DNA of 64,000 nt from Alkaliflexus imshenetskii DSM 15055 (GTDB lineage: Bacteria; Bacteroidota; Bacteroidia; Bacteroidales; Marinilabiliaceae), in assembly GCF_000517065.1 (NCBI RefSeq), contig NZ_KI912105.1, forward strand, positions 2,056,820 through 2,120,819. The letters run 5' to 3'. Position 1 is the first letter of the stretch; each line of letters starts with the position of its first letter. Below, one piece after another: positions 43,284 through 52,711 of this stretch. The translations under genes were made by a program, and so were the position numbers. Under the pieces are notes generated by a model, which saw nothing but the letters and a program-made list of their open reading frames with translations, ran no database searches and was not told where the DNA came from.

Positions 43284-44429
43284 TTATGGTCGTAACCATT
43301 TTGCTGGATCTAATTTCTGATTTCCATTCCAAATTTCAAAATGTAAAACGCCATTGGCTTGCCCTGTCTCTTTATAAACTTTACCTAAAATCGTGCCAGC
43401 ATTTACACTTTGGCCTTGTTTTACGGCTACTTCGCGCATATTGGCATATACAGTAAGAAAAGTACCGTGACGCACAATAACGGCCGTATTATAGCCAGGA
43501 ATGGCCACTACCCGACTGACTTCGCCCATGTGAACCGCAAAAACATCATCGCCTGCTACACTTTGAATGTCAATACCATTGTTTTTAATGGTTACATTTT
43601 TAAGCACAGGATGCTCATGTTCACCGAAACGATTAACTATAACACCACTGGAAACAGGCCATATCAATTTTCCTGCAAAATCTTTAAAATCGGTACCTAA
43701 ATTGCTAACACTTGCCGTTCTGATATATTCTAAAATTCTATTTTCCAAATCTTTGGCTTGCTTCTCCTTGGCACGCAAGTTAGTAAGTAGCCATTGTTCT
43801 TCCTTTTGCAAATTGGTAACAAGTCTGTTCTTTTCCCGACGACTATTCTCAAGTAAGCGATACTCCCGCTCTAGCTCTTGTAAGCTCTTCTCTTTTTGAT
43901 CTCTTTGTGCTTTAATATCTTGCAAGAGTGCTCGGAGTTTATCTTGCGAATCTTTTAATATACGTCCCTGATTTTGTCGATATTGCGAATACTCCTTAAG
44001 CAATCTGTAACGTCTATATGCCTCTGAAAAACCATTAGCACTCATAAAAAAGGCCAATTCCTCAAGTGCATTTCTTCTTTTGTAAGTATCCTGAATAAGC
44101 AGGGCATATTCCTGTTTTATAGCGTTGAGATCAACTTCCAACTTATTAATTTGCAATTGATTGAACTCTAAACTTTGATCTATAAGGGATATTTCCTGTT
44201 CCAGCGATGCGAGCAACTGTTCGCGAACTGATACTTCACGCGCTATGACCTGAACTTGTTGAAAAGCGCTCTCTCTTGTAGATCGTTTATCTTGCAACAA
44301 CTTATTGGTATTGGCAATCTCCTTTAGCAATAAATCACGCTGCGATCGAAGATTATCAACATTTTGCCCCATTAACGCCTGAGAGACAACAATAGAGAGT
44401 AATACAATTCTAAAAATTAACAACTTCAT
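43284..44429 (-). CDS. EnvC/NlpD-type murein hydrolase activator, degenerate M23
   Basis: 381 residues with a signal peptide (LLIFRIVLLSIVVSQALMGQ). Residues 25-245 form a long coiled coil. The C-terminal LytM/M23 fold, about 270-381, lacks catalytic residues: the HxxxD position reads NNGIDIQ, and the HxH position reads VLHFEI with only one His. This is the pattern of EnvC, which activates amidases at division rather than cutting peptidoglycan. The ATG lies inside the end of the DUF4292 gene (20-base overlap), so the two are co-translated. Last gene of the envelope cluster. Confidence 0.9.
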   Translation of the reverse strand: MKLLIFRIVLLSIVVSQALMGQNVDNLRSQRDLLLKEIANTNKLLQDKRSTRESAFQQVQVIAREVSVREQLLASLEQEISLIDQSLEFNQLQINKLEVDLNAIKQEYALLIQDTYKRRNALEELAFFMSANGFSEAYRRYRLLKEYSQYRQNQGRILKDSQDKLRALLQDIKAQRDQKEKSLQELEREYRLLENSRREKNRLVTNLQKEEQWLLTNLRAKEKQAKDLENRILEYIRTASVSNLGTDFKDFAGKLIWPVSSGVIVNRFGEHEHPVLKNVTIKNNGIDIQSVAGDDVFAVHMGEVSRVVAIPGYNTAVIVRHGTFLTVYANMREVAVKQGQSVNAGTILGKVYKETGQANGVLHFEIWNGNQKLDPAKWLRP

Positions 44430-45249
44430 AATTACCGGGTATCCTGAAAGATATAGATTGGGAACCATTAATATCAAAACCTACATAGTTGAACTTTATA
44501 GACATAGACTCCCTGCCATGTGTTCCAAAGATGGATATTTTATTAGGGAAAGAGTGCCGATTATTAATTTGATTAAAATCAGCATACTCAATTCTTAGCA
44601 CAGATTGGTTTGAGGGTTGCGAAATTATTGAGCGATTAATACGAAACTTACCCGGAGCAATCTCTAAACGGTGAATGGTAAGATCATCACCACGCTGTAA
44701 AGAGCGAGAGGCTGTGCGGTCATCTGCAGATTGCAGAATATAGAGATTATCGCCTACAGAGGCTCGATAACGCTTTATTTGACGTAAATCGGTATCAGGA
44801 TAACCAAAAAGCGAGTTGGTTAAAATTTGCTGTATAATTTTGAAATTTAGGTTAACAGAGTATTGCTGTGATAAACTGCGGTAATCACCTTTCATCACCT
44901 GCCTGTTTATACGATCAATAACAGTTATATTTCGTTCATCAAGACAAATTCTGAAAACTTCTATTCCCATAAGTGGCACAACAGAAATTATAATGGCAGA
45001 ATCTTTTTTGATATACATATTGGCTCTGAAAGAACGTACCTGACCGGGAATATCCAACTCTACCAATAGACGGCGGAAATATAAGGATTCATAAGGTAAA
45101 TCGTTAACTTGAATCAAATCTACAAGCCTGTCTTCGCTTAAACCCACAACAGCATCACCAGTAATAATTCGCTCTTTACTTCGGCACGAACCCATGAAAA
45201 GAGTCAAAACTATAACAACAACTAAATAACAAACTAATCTCAGGTTCAT
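44410..45249 (-). CDS. DUF4292 lipoprotein
   Basis: About 279 residues, lipobox FMGSC (Cys22) after start MNLRLVCY at 45249; an ATG four codons upstream is possible. The body is strand-rich (VELDIPGQVRSFRANMYIKK, SAIIISVVPLMGIEVFRICL, FKIIQQILTNSLFGYPD) and matches Bacteroidota DUF4292, whose fold is likely LolA/LolB-like. It probably sits in the outer or inner membrane facing the periplasm. It follows the TPR gene by 49 bases and overlaps the EnvC gene, a gene order I recall as common in this phylum. Confidence 0.85.
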   Translation of the reverse strand: MNLRLVCYLVVVIVLTLFMGSCRSKERIITGDAVVGLSEDRLVDLIQVNDLPYESLYFRRLLVELDIPGQVRSFRANMYIKKDSAIIISVVPLMGIEVFRICLDERNITVIDRINRQVMKGDYRSLSQQYSVNLNFKIIQQILTNSLFGYPDTDLRQIKRYRASVGDNLYILQSADDRTASRSLQRGDDLTIHRLEIAPGKFRINRSIISQPSNQSVLRIEYADFNQINNRHSFPNKISIFGTHGRESMSIKFNYVGFDINGSQSISFRIPGNYEVVNF

Positions 45250-45298
45250 AAAACAGTTCAAAGTATAAAAAATCTTCTTCTTAATAATCCCCTAAACC

Positions 45299-47080
45299 TT
45301 AATTTTCTGGTATAAAGGAACTGGTTCGAATCTTTTCAGCCAGCACACTGGAGACCTCGTCATCGGTTTCAGACGCCAATTTCCAGTAGACCATTGCTTT
45401 ATCTACATTCCCATTCTTAAACAGAATATCACCGTAATGTTCAAGAATCACACCGCTTGATGCTCCGCCATGCTCCATAGCTTGTTCAATAATGAATAGT
45501 GCTTCTACATAACGGGCTTTTTTAAACAGTACCCAGGCGTAAGTGTCCAGGTAGGTAGAATTATTTGGCTCCAATTCAATCACTTTGCTTATCATTTGCT
45601 CAGCGCGATCTAGATCTTTGCCAACCACACTAAGATAATATGCATAGTTATTTAAAACCACGATGTTGTCAGGGTTAATCTCAAGACTTTTACGATAGGA
45701 TTCGAAACTTTGTTCGGGTTTACTTAACTGGAAATAGATATCACCCAGCATACCGTATATTTGGCTTTTGAGCGAAGTATTTGAATCACTTAACTCGACA
45801 GCTTTTAACAAATAACCAACGGCATCTTCGTTACGTTTGTTGAGCAAATAGGCATAACCCGCAGTATAGTAAAAAAATCCATTTTCGGGAAATAGAGTTG
45901 CAGCACGTGTTGTGTGCTTAATCATACTCTCAAGTTCATAGTTTGTAAAAGCAAGTACTAAAAACTCCTGCCAAACATCTTCTTGATTTTCATCAATTAA
46001 AAGAGCAGATTCAAAGTGAGTAGCAGCGAGACTATCCTTGCTAAAATGCCTATAAAAATTAGCGTACAAAATATGTGTTTGAGATTCATGGGGATGCGCT
46101 TTAACCATTGCATCAAAGTAAACAATGAAATCTGAATACCCTAAAGGATTCTCTTTTGAATCAATAGACATTAAAAATGGGATAATACGTTGTATTTTTG
46201 ATTCAATGTCTACATTTGAGCTTGAAAAAGCAGTTTTTAAGGAACTCTTAAAATTAGCAGAGTCTCTTTGATTCAGATAGTAATTGGCTAAACTGAAATG
46301 TACCTGACCGTTTTGAGGATCACGCAGTCGTACATCGTTATATACCTGGTAAGCCTTTGGTAACTGGTTCGTTTGCGTATAAAAATCTCCCAGATAGATA
46401 CGATATACCAAATTCGCTGGGTAAGTATTTATAAGCTTTGTAAGTTCTTGTTCGGCAAGTTTTGGCTTGTTAGCAGCAACCCATACTGAATGCTTCTCTA
46501 AACTGAGCATTTCATTTATTCCTACCAGCGACTCAATTCGGTTTAGAGTATTAACTGATGCTTGATACTGACCCACACCGTATTGTATTTGCGATAAATG
46601 ATATAAATACTCAGGATTTGTAGGGTATTGATCAGCAAGATATAAAGCGGATTTAAGAGCCAGTTCTATTTTGTCATTATGAAGATAAAGCTTACTTAGC
46701 AGAGAGAGAAAAAACTCGTTAGTAGGATCATATTGAACTGCTTTAAAAAGATAGTTTTCAGCGTTTTCAAAATCTCTACTCTGTATAAGTAAATTACCTA
46801 TTTCAAAGTAACATGTGGCGCAAGTTGAATCTAACTTAAGTGCTTCAGTATAATAGAGTGCGGAATTGCCGAGATCGCCCATCATCTTTAATCTGTTACC
46901 TTCGAGAAACAGATACTCAAAGCGTCTTTGTACAAATTCATCCTGATGCTTTATGGTAAAGAAACGTCCGGTTGGATAAAGTACGTCTTCAAAAGAGGTA
47001 GATGCCTTCTTGGTAGAACCACATGAGGCAACAACAACGAGTATAAAAAAACTATATAGGGCATTCTTAAAATAGTTCAT
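45299..47080 (-). CDS. TPR-repeat lipoprotein
   Basis: 593 residues, lipobox VVASC (Cys20). It consists of some 12-14 tetratricopeptide repeats from about residue 55 to 580; clear units are ALYYTEALKLDSTCATCYFE, YLFKAVQYDPTNEFFLSLLS, SYRKSLEINPDNIVVLNNYA, SKVIELEPNNSTYLDTYA and ALFIIEQAMEHGG. Such proteins scaffold envelope assembly complexes in Bacteroidota. It lies between dut (97 bases upstream) and the DUF4292 lipoprotein. Partners unknown. Confidence 0.87.
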   Translation of the reverse strand: MNYFKNALYSFFILVVVASCGSTKKASTSFEDVLYPTGRFFTIKHQDEFVQRRFEYLFLEGNRLKMMGDLGNSALYYTEALKLDSTCATCYFEIGNLLIQSRDFENAENYLFKAVQYDPTNEFFLSLLSKLYLHNDKIELALKSALYLADQYPTNPEYLYHLSQIQYGVGQYQASVNTLNRIESLVGINEMLSLEKHSVWVAANKPKLAEQELTKLINTYPANLVYRIYLGDFYTQTNQLPKAYQVYNDVRLRDPQNGQVHFSLANYYLNQRDSANFKSSLKTAFSSSNVDIESKIQRIIPFLMSIDSKENPLGYSDFIVYFDAMVKAHPHESQTHILYANFYRHFSKDSLAATHFESALLIDENQEDVWQEFLVLAFTNYELESMIKHTTRAATLFPENGFFYYTAGYAYLLNKRNEDAVGYLLKAVELSDSNTSLKSQIYGMLGDIYFQLSKPEQSFESYRKSLEINPDNIVVLNNYAYYLSVVGKDLDRAEQMISKVIELEPNNSTYLDTYAWVLFKKARYVEALFIIEQAMEHGGASSGVILEHYGDILFKNGNVDKAMVYWKLASETDDEVSSVLAEKIRTSSFIPEN

Positions 47081-47177
47081 TCAAACGGATATTAAAATTT
47101 GAAAATCAATGTTTTTTACGTTTTCTAAAAGTAAGAAGTTATCAAAAAAGTAATCTTTTTAAAGAGATGATAAAAGA

Positions 47178-47621
47178 TCAATGTTTTCCTGTATGGCCAA
47201 AACCTCCGGCTCCCCTATCTGTTTCAGTTAGCTCAGAAGCAATCTTCCAGTCAAAACGTTCATATTTGTTAATCACCATTTGACAAATTCGATCTCCACT
47301 ATTTATCTCAAACTCCTCTGAAGAGAGATTTATAAGAATAACTTGTATTTCTCCACGATAGTCAGCATCAATGGTACCAGGAGAATTAAGTACAGTAATT
47401 CCATGCTTGATAGCCAAACCACTTCTTGGTCTGATTTGTGCTTCATAGCCATGTGGTAACTCAATGAACAATCCAGTAGGTATCAAAACACGTTCCAAAG
47501 GCTTAATAATTACTGAACTTTCTATTGATGCCCGTAAATCTACCCCCGCTGAATGTATGGTACTAAACTCAGGTAAAGGATTGTTGCTACGGTTAATAAC
47601 TTTAACTTCAATCATTTGCAT
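47178..47621 (-). CDS. dut: dUTP diphosphatase
   Basis: 147 residues, trimeric dUTPase. Motifs: AGVDLRAS (1), [20 protein letters not shown] (2 and 3, with the Asp-containing [11 protein letters not shown]), [11 protein letters not shown] (4), and the C-terminal P-loop-like [12 protein letters not shown] (5). It hydrolyses dUTP to dUMP and pyrophosphate, preventing uracil incorporation. The ATG overlaps the flippase stop in a TAATG arrangement, which decides the start. Confidence 0.97.
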   Translation of the reverse strand: MQMIEVKVINRSNNPLPEFSTIHSAGVDLRASIESSVIIKPLERVLIPTGLFIELPHGYEAQIRPRSGLAIKHGITVLNSPGTIDADYRGEIQVILINLSSEEFEINSGDRICQMVINKYERFDWKIASELTETDRGAGGFGHTGKH

Positions 47622-49072
47622 TATAATTTAACAGATTTACGTTGTAGTGCTAGAAAAAAGAAAACGAACAGAACATACATAGTGGTTTTGAAAATCATAC
47701 TTACTATTATATTTTCAAAGCCTATTAGGTTGTCCAATGTGAACACAATTGTTCCAAACAGTATATACAGTGCAATTCGCTTCAGATTATAAGGTACCGG
47801 GTAAAATTTCTGACCAATAAAATAAGATACAAGAACCATTATACCATACCCTGCAAGCATTGCCAAAGCACCACCTAAAATTCCAATTTTTGGTATTAGA
47901 ACAAAGTTTAGAGTGATAGTAATCAACATCCCAATTATCCCAAAGATAGCACCAAAGTAAGTTTTATCAGTTAGTTTATACCATAATGATAGGTTAAAAT
48001 AGATGCCGTAAAAAAGCTGACTTACCAATACAAACGGGATAATCAGATTACCTTTAATATATTCGGCAGTGAGTAGAATATTGATTACATCAAGATACAG
48101 CATTACACCTAAAAATATGAAAATGCCAAAAAACACAAAATAATCCATTATACGCGCGTAAGCATAAACCCCTTTATCCTGGTTCTTAAAAAAATAAGGT
48201 TCAAATGCAAAGCGAAAAGATTGCGTAAAAAGACTCATCAGTACACCTATCTTGAAATTGGCACCGTAGATAGCCAACTGATGAAATCCATCTTCGCCAA
48301 TCAACCTGGGCATTAGAATTTTATCACTATTTTGAGTGAGCATACCAGTAATACCTACAACAAGTACTGGCCATGAATAAACCATCAAACTTTTCAGAAC
48401 TGAAGTATCAAATGAACCTTTTAATCTAAAGAATTCAGGTAAAAAGAAAATAATGATTCCAATACTACTTATGGCATTACTAAGCAGAATGTAAAATACA
48501 CCGTTACCGGAATTATACAAATTAACAATGCTTTCAGGCAAATAATCATGTCTTATAAGCCAAGGAATAAACAACAAAAAGAATAAATTGAGAAAGATAT
48601 TGGAAAAAATGCTTATCAACTTAATTACACCAAAACGTACAGAACGGTTGTGTAATCGTAAATTGGCAAAAGGGATAGCTAAAAAAGAATCAAAAGCTAC
48701 TATAAGGCCCATTAAAAGCAATGAAGCGCTATATTGACCATCATAGTATACTGAACTAATAGAAGGCGAAAGAAAGGCCATAAAAAGCACAAGTATGGCA
48801 CTTGTTACAGCCAACATAATTATGGAGGTCTTATAAACCGTATCACTCTGCTTTAATCTGGAAAATCGAAAAAAACCTGTTTCAAGACCATAAGTAAACA
48901 TTACCAGCAGTATGGAAATGATACCGTAAATGTTAACTATTGCGCCATACTCCTGTGTTGTAATGGTACGAATGTAAAAAGGCATCAAAAGCCAATTTAA
49001 CAGACGTCCAATCATAGTTGTAGCGCCATAAATTACAGTTTCACCTGCTAAAGACTTTAAGCTTGTACTCAT
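47621..49072 (-). CDS. Polysaccharide flippase (Wzx/MATE-like, MOP superfamily)
   Basis: 483 residues with 12-14 membrane helices and the typical N-terminus [20 protein letters not shown]. Helix pairs such as [27 protein letters not shown] (first repeat) and [16 protein letters not shown] (a conserved MOP loop) support the assignment. It likely moves lipid-linked glycans across the inner membrane. It starts 3 bases after ruvB and is coupled to dut by a 1-base overlap; despite its class, no glycosyltransferase is adjacent. Confidence 0.88.
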   Translation of the reverse strand: MSTSLKSLAGETVIYGATTMIGRLLNWLLMPFYIRTITTQEYGAIVNIYGIISILLVMFTYGLETGFFRFSRLKQSDTVYKTSIIMLAVTSAILVLFMAFLSPSISSVYYDGQYSASLLLMGLIVAFDSFLAIPFANLRLHNRSVRFGVIKLISIFSNIFLNLFFLLFIPWLIRHDYLPESIVNLYNSGNGVFYILLSNAISSIGIIIFFLPEFFRLKGSFDTSVLKSLMVYSWPVLVVGITGMLTQNSDKILMPRLIGEDGFHQLAIYGANFKIGVLMSLFTQSFRFAFEPYFFKNQDKGVYAYARIMDYFVFFGIFIFLGVMLYLDVINILLTAEYIKGNLIIPFVLVSQLFYGIYFNLSLWYKLTDKTYFGAIFGIIGMLITITLNFVLIPKIGILGGALAMLAGYGIMVLVSYFIGQKFYPVPYNLKRIALYILFGTIVFTLDNLIGFENIIVSMIFKTTMYVLFVFFFLALQRKSVKL

Positions 49073-49075
49073 TGA

Positions 49076-50098
49076 TTACCCGAATAAGGAATTTTGAAGT
49101 GCGCCCGGTGTACGTCCAAAGTGTTTATAAGCTAATGCTGTTACAACCCGCCCACGAGGGGTTCGCTTTAAAAATCCCTCCTTTATTAAGAAAGGCTCGT
49201 AAACTTCTTCTATGGTTCCACTGTCTTCACCTACAGCTGTGGCTATGGTAGTTAAACCAACAGGGCCACCATCAAACTTATCGAGCAGGGTAAGAAGAAT
49301 TTTCCTATCCATATCATCTAAACCATACTCATCTATGTTTAGTGCCTTAAGAGAAAATTTAGTAATGCCAAGATCAATTTCTCCGTTACCTTTTACCATG
49401 GCAAAATCTCGTACACGTCGGAGTAAAGCGTTGGCAATACGCGGAGTTCCTCTACTGCGTCTGGCAATTTCATCGGCAGCACTATGCTCTATTTTGGCAT
49501 TTAAAATACTGGATGAACGCGCTACAATGCCACTTAAAATATCATTGTCATAATATTCAAGATGGCAATTAATGCCAAATCTGGCTCGTAATGGACTGGT
49601 TAGTAAGCCGCTTCTTGTGGTGGCACCAATTAGTGTAAAGGGATTTAAGTCTATTTGTATGGATTTGGCTCCCGGACCTTTGTCAATAACTATATCAATT
49701 CGAAAATCCTCCATAGCTGAGTAAAGATACTCTTCTACAATGGGACTTAAACGGTGAATTTCATCAATAAATAAAACGTCGTTGGGTTCCAAACTGGTGA
49801 GAATTCCTGCCAAATCGCCTGGTTTATCCAGTACAGGTCCGCTTGTAAGCTTAAAACCTACTTTTAATTCATTGGCAATGATGTTTGAAAGTGTTGTTTT
49901 TCCCAAACCCGGAGGGCCATGCAAAAGTACATGATCCAAAGCATCACCGCGCATTAGCGCCGCTTTAACAAAAACTTCCAGATTTTCAACGATTTTTGAT
50001 TGACCTTTGAAATCATTAAAGGCTAGCGGACGCAACTGTCTTTCTTCTTCTATATCGCCTGACCAGCTTTTATCAGGGTTTCTCAAATCAATATCCAT
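49076..50098 (-). CDS. ruvB: Holliday junction branch migration helicase
   Basis: 340 residues. Walker [13 protein letters not shown], Walker [12 protein letters not shown], sensor 1 [22 protein letters not shown] (arginine finger), sensor 2 [18 protein letters not shown], and the C-terminal winged helix [23 protein letters not shown]. With RuvA it drives branch migration of Holliday junctions. It starts 20 bases after the response regulator and leads into the flippase-dut run. Confidence 0.97.
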   Translation of the reverse strand: MDIDLRNPDKSWSGDIEEERQLRPLAFNDFKGQSKIVENLEVFVKAALMRGDALDHVLLHGPPGLGKTTLSNIIANELKVGFKLTSGPVLDKPGDLAGILTSLEPNDVLFIDEIHRLSPIVEEYLYSAMEDFRIDIVIDKGPGAKSIQIDLNPFTLIGATTRSGLLTSPLRARFGINCHLEYYDNDILSGIVARSSSILNAKIEHSAADEIARRSRGTPRIANALLRRVRDFAMVKGNGEIDLGITKFSLKALNIDEYGLDDMDRKILLTLLDKFDGGPVGLTTIATAVGEDSGTIEEVYEPFLIKEGFLKRTPRGRVVTALAYKHFGRTPGALQNSLFG

Positions 50099-50118
50099 GG
50101 GTAAATTTACCTCTCTCT

Positions 50119-50502
50119 CTAGTTATTCACTATACCCAAATCACTGATAATGGCATTAAATATCTCAATATCGAAAGGTTTAGCCATGAAGTCATCCATC
50201 CCAATGGCGAGACATTTTTCCCTGTCAGCATCAAATGTATTGGCAGTTAAACCGATAATGGGAGTATGCGAACCACGCTGTTGCTCCATTTCACGAATTC
50301 GTTTGGTGGCTTCCATACCATCCATCACAGGCATCATTAAATCCATGAGAACAAGATCATAATTTCGTTCCTGAAGCTTATCCAATGCTTCCTGCCCATT
50401 ATTGGCCACGTCAATGGAGAACCCATACCGGGTTAAATTCAAAAATATCAGTTTCTGGTTAAGAATATTATCTTCCACTAACAGTAATGACAGTCCCTTC
50501 AT
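50119..50502 (-). CDS. Single-domain response regulator (CheY-like)
   Basis: A 127-residue receiver domain only. Acidic pocket EDN (Asp11), phosphorylation site Asp54 in [13 protein letters not shown], Thr in IGLTANT, Lys in MAKPFD. There is no output domain, so it signals by protein-protein contact; it resembles the receiver halves of hybrid kinases. It is 20 bases upstream of ruvB and probably co-transcribed. The only histidine kinase in the window is 43 kb away and may or may not be its partner. Confidence 0.92.
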   Translation of the reverse strand: MKGLSLLLVEDNILNQKLIFLNLTRYGFSIDVANNGQEALDKLQERNYDLVLMDLMMPVMDGMEATKRIREMEQQRGSHTPIIGLTANTFDADREKCLAIGMDDFMAKPFDIEIFNAIISDLGIVNN

Positions 50503-50620
50503 AACGAATTATTTGATATAAAAATTTGCAATCTATGAAGATTATCAAAGATACGAAATTATAAATTATTGATTATAAATTATAGAATGCTGAAAATTAA
50601 TTGCAAAGTACAACAATAAA

Positions 50621-50640
50621 GTATCAAAATTCTTTGATAC
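50621..50640 (-). terminator. Hairpin downstream of nadA
   Basis: GTATCAAA-ATTC-TTTGATAC, a perfect 8-base stem with a 4-base loop, 41 bases past the nadA stop. On the minus strand it is followed by TTTATTGTTG, a weak T-tract, so termination is plausible. Confidence 0.5.
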
Positions 50641-50680
50641 CATAAACTGAATATATCTGTAATTTAACTTGAAATTTAAA

Positions 50681-51676
50681 CTAAAGTTTGAGTTTAGCAG
50701 ATAAATCAAGCATACGTTCAATGGGCTTAAGAGCCTTTAAACGTATATCTTCATCCACATAAACTTCCGGATACTCATGCTTGAGAGTAAGATAGATCTT
50801 CTGTAAGGTGTTTAGTTTCATAAACTCACAATCATTGCAACCACACGTTGAATCCATTGGTGGTGCAGGTATAAAGAGTTTTTCGGGTGAGGCTTTTTGC
50901 ATCTGATGAATAATACCGGCCTCAGTAGCGACGATAAACTCTTTACTCTTATTTTCAACGGAATATTTAAGCAAAGCAGCTGTACTGCCTATAAAATCAG
51001 CCATTATCAACAATGGTTTCTTACACTCAGGATGTGCCAAAAGGAGTGCGTTGGGATGGTCTTTTTTCAACTGGGCAATTTTTTCTACCGAAAACTTCTC
51101 ATGTACATGGCATGCACCATCCCATAAAATCATCTCTCTACCACTCAACCCTTGTAAATAGTTACCCAAATTCCGGTCCGGGCCAAATAGAATAGGTGTT
51201 TCTTTTGGAATACTGTTGATAACCGCAACAGCGTTGGTACTTGTAACCACAATATCGGATAATGCTTTAACAGCTGCAGAGGTATTCACATAAGTAACAA
51301 CTTCGTGATTTGGATATTGCTTAACAAACGCCTCAAACGCATCGGCGGGACAACTATCAGCCAAGGAACAACCGGCATTTAAGTCAGGAACCAGCACTTT
51401 TTTATCAGGTGATAGAATTTTAGCAGTTTCACCCATAAAAAATACTCCAGCCAATAGTATGATGTCAGCATTGGTTTTGGCGGCCTGTTGAGCTAAAGCA
51501 AGGCTGTCACCTACAAAGTCAGCTATTTCCTGAATCTCTTTAACCTGATAGTAGTGGGCCATGATGATTGCATTCTTCTCCTTTTTCAGACGATTGATTT
51601 CTTTTACTAAATCAATCTTTTCCGAAACACCCTCCGTCACATATCCGGCACTTATCCACTCACTATTATTATTCAT
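50681..51676 (-). CDS. nadA: Quinolinate synthase
   Basis: 331 residues. It condenses iminoaspartate with dihydroxyacetone phosphate to quinolinate in de novo NAD synthesis. Three cysteines for the 4Fe-4S cluster are visible in conserved contexts: AGCSLADSCPAD, LLAHPECKKPL and DSTCGCNDCEFM. The N-terminal IMAHYYQVKEIQEIADFVGD and SLALAQQAAKT are characteristic. nadB and nadC are not in the window. It is divergent from rpiB across the candidate origin. Confidence 0.97.
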   Translation of the reverse strand: MNNNSEWISAGYVTEGVSEKIDLVKEINRLKKEKNAIIMAHYYQVKEIQEIADFVGDSLALAQQAAKTNADIILLAGVFFMGETAKILSPDKKVLVPDLNAGCSLADSCPADAFEAFVKQYPNHEVVTYVNTSAAVKALSDIVVTSTNAVAVINSIPKETPILFGPDRNLGNYLQGLSGREMILWDGACHVHEKFSVEKIAQLKKDHPNALLLAHPECKKPLLIMADFIGSTAALLKYSVENKSKEFIVATEAGIIHQMQKASPEKLFIPAPPMDSTCGCNDCEFMKLNTLQKIYLTLKHEYPEVYVDEDIRLKALKPIERMLDLSAKLKL

Positions 51677-52160
51677 ATTAATTAATTTTAAAATAGAATG
51701 ATAATGATAATAGCCTGTTCATTCTGTTGAGAAAACTATTTTAAATTTATTGTTTTGTATGGTTATGAAACTTTGAAGTTCACTTATGAACACTTTTCAA
51801 ACTCAAAACTTGTTGAAAAACAAAACATAGCACTAGTTGTTCACAGGCTGTTAAGAACTTTCAAAGTTAGAAAATAATTCATTTGAGAGAAATCAATTCT
51901 GGTTATAAAAGGTGTTTATAACTTATTCCATGTTTTTAAAAAATATGCTTGCAGAGTTCTTTTTTTGGATACCTAGGGATTATTTCAGAGAATATCAAGA
52001 AATATTTATCTAATTCTATTCACTTGTGTCCACAAGATATTAACAATGTTTTTAACGATTGTGTTTCTCAATTGTTACTTATCTGACGGTAGCAGTGTGA
52101 TAGCGATTTAAAGTAAAATTAGATATACGTACATTTAGGTAGACAGTTACTTACAAAATA

Positions 52161-52176
52161 TTAACAGCGCTGTTAA
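52161..52176. promoter_or_regulatory. Perfect 16-base palindrome upstream of rpiB
   Basis: TTAACAGCGCTGTTAA is fully self-complementary and lies 19 bases before the -7 element TATCTTTG, where an operator would overlap the -33 region. It could be a regulator site for rpiB or part of the origin. Confidence 0.5.
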
Positions 52177-52194
52177 AACCTGATGTTTATGTTT

Positions 52195-52202
52195 TATCTT
52201 TG
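52195..52202 (+). promoter_or_regulatory. -7 promoter element of rpiB
   Basis: TATCTTTG matches the Bacteroidota consensus TAnnTTTG, about 60 bases before the rpiB ATG. The -33 TTTG is not obvious; the 16-base palindrome occupies that position. Confidence 0.5.
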
Positions 52203-52262
52203 AACCACTGAATTGTGTGTTAATGTAATTAATCTGGTATTTAACGTTTGAATTTGTGAATA

Positions 52263-52700
52263 ATGAATGCTAAAAAAATTGCCATCGGATCTGATCATGC
52301 AGGTTTTGAGCTGAAAGAGATTTTGAAACAATATCTTACTGATAAAGGTATAGAAGTTATTGATTTTGGAACACATTCTGCCGATAGTGTGGATTATGCG
52401 GATTATGCTCATCCTTTAGCAAATGCCATTGAAGATGGTAGTTGCGAGGCGGGCATTACCATTTGTGGTAGTGGAAACGGAATTAACATGACTGTTAATA
52501 AACATAGAGGTATTAGGGCAGCCCTTTGCTGGTTACCTGAAATTTCTCGTCTTGCAAGGGCACACAACGATGCCAATGTGTGTACTTTACCTGGTAGATT
52601 TGTAAGTGAGGATACTGCCAAAGAAATTGTTGATCTGTTTTTAAGTACCCCTTTTGATGGAGGCAGGCATTTGCAGCGTATTCAAAAAATATGCATCTAA
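52263..52700 (+). CDS. rpiB: Ribose 5-phosphate isomerase B
   Basis: 145 residues of the RpiB/LacAB family, interconverting ribose 5-phosphate and ribulose 5-phosphate. KIAIGSDHAGFELKEILKQYL (phosphate-binding and Asp), HSADSVDYADYAHPLANAI, and the catalytic Cys loop GITICGSGNGINMTVNKHRG are intact, followed by NDANVCTLPGRF. First gene of a plus-strand unit with the LutB-like gene (11-base gap). Confidence 0.96.
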   Translation: MNAKKIAIGSDHAGFELKEILKQYLTDKGIEVIDFGTHSADSVDYADYAHPLANAIEDGSCEAGITICGSGNGINMTVNKHRGIRAALCWLPEISRLARAHNDANVCTLPGRFVSEDTAKEIVDLFLSTPFDGGRHLQRIQKICI

Positions 52701-52711
52701 AAATTGTTTAA

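Larger units (their letters stand above)
51677..52262. other. oriC: Candidate chromosome origin (oriC) region
   Basis: A 586-base gap between divergent nadA and rpiB, about 28% GC by hand count of 51721-52260. DnaA-box-like nonamers (TTATNCACA and near forms) are: TTATTCACA on the minus strand at 52263-52255 (exact to the relaxed consensus), TTGTTCACA at 51837, TTATGAACA at 51784, GTGTCCACA at 52026 inside the dyad CTTGTGTCCACAAG, and minus-strand TTATAAACA at 51921-51913. Individually the 7/9 matches are not significant. Support comes from the flanking parS sites, the switch of gene strand, and the composition change. dnaA is not present. It is an inferred origin, not demonstrated. Confidence 0.5.
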
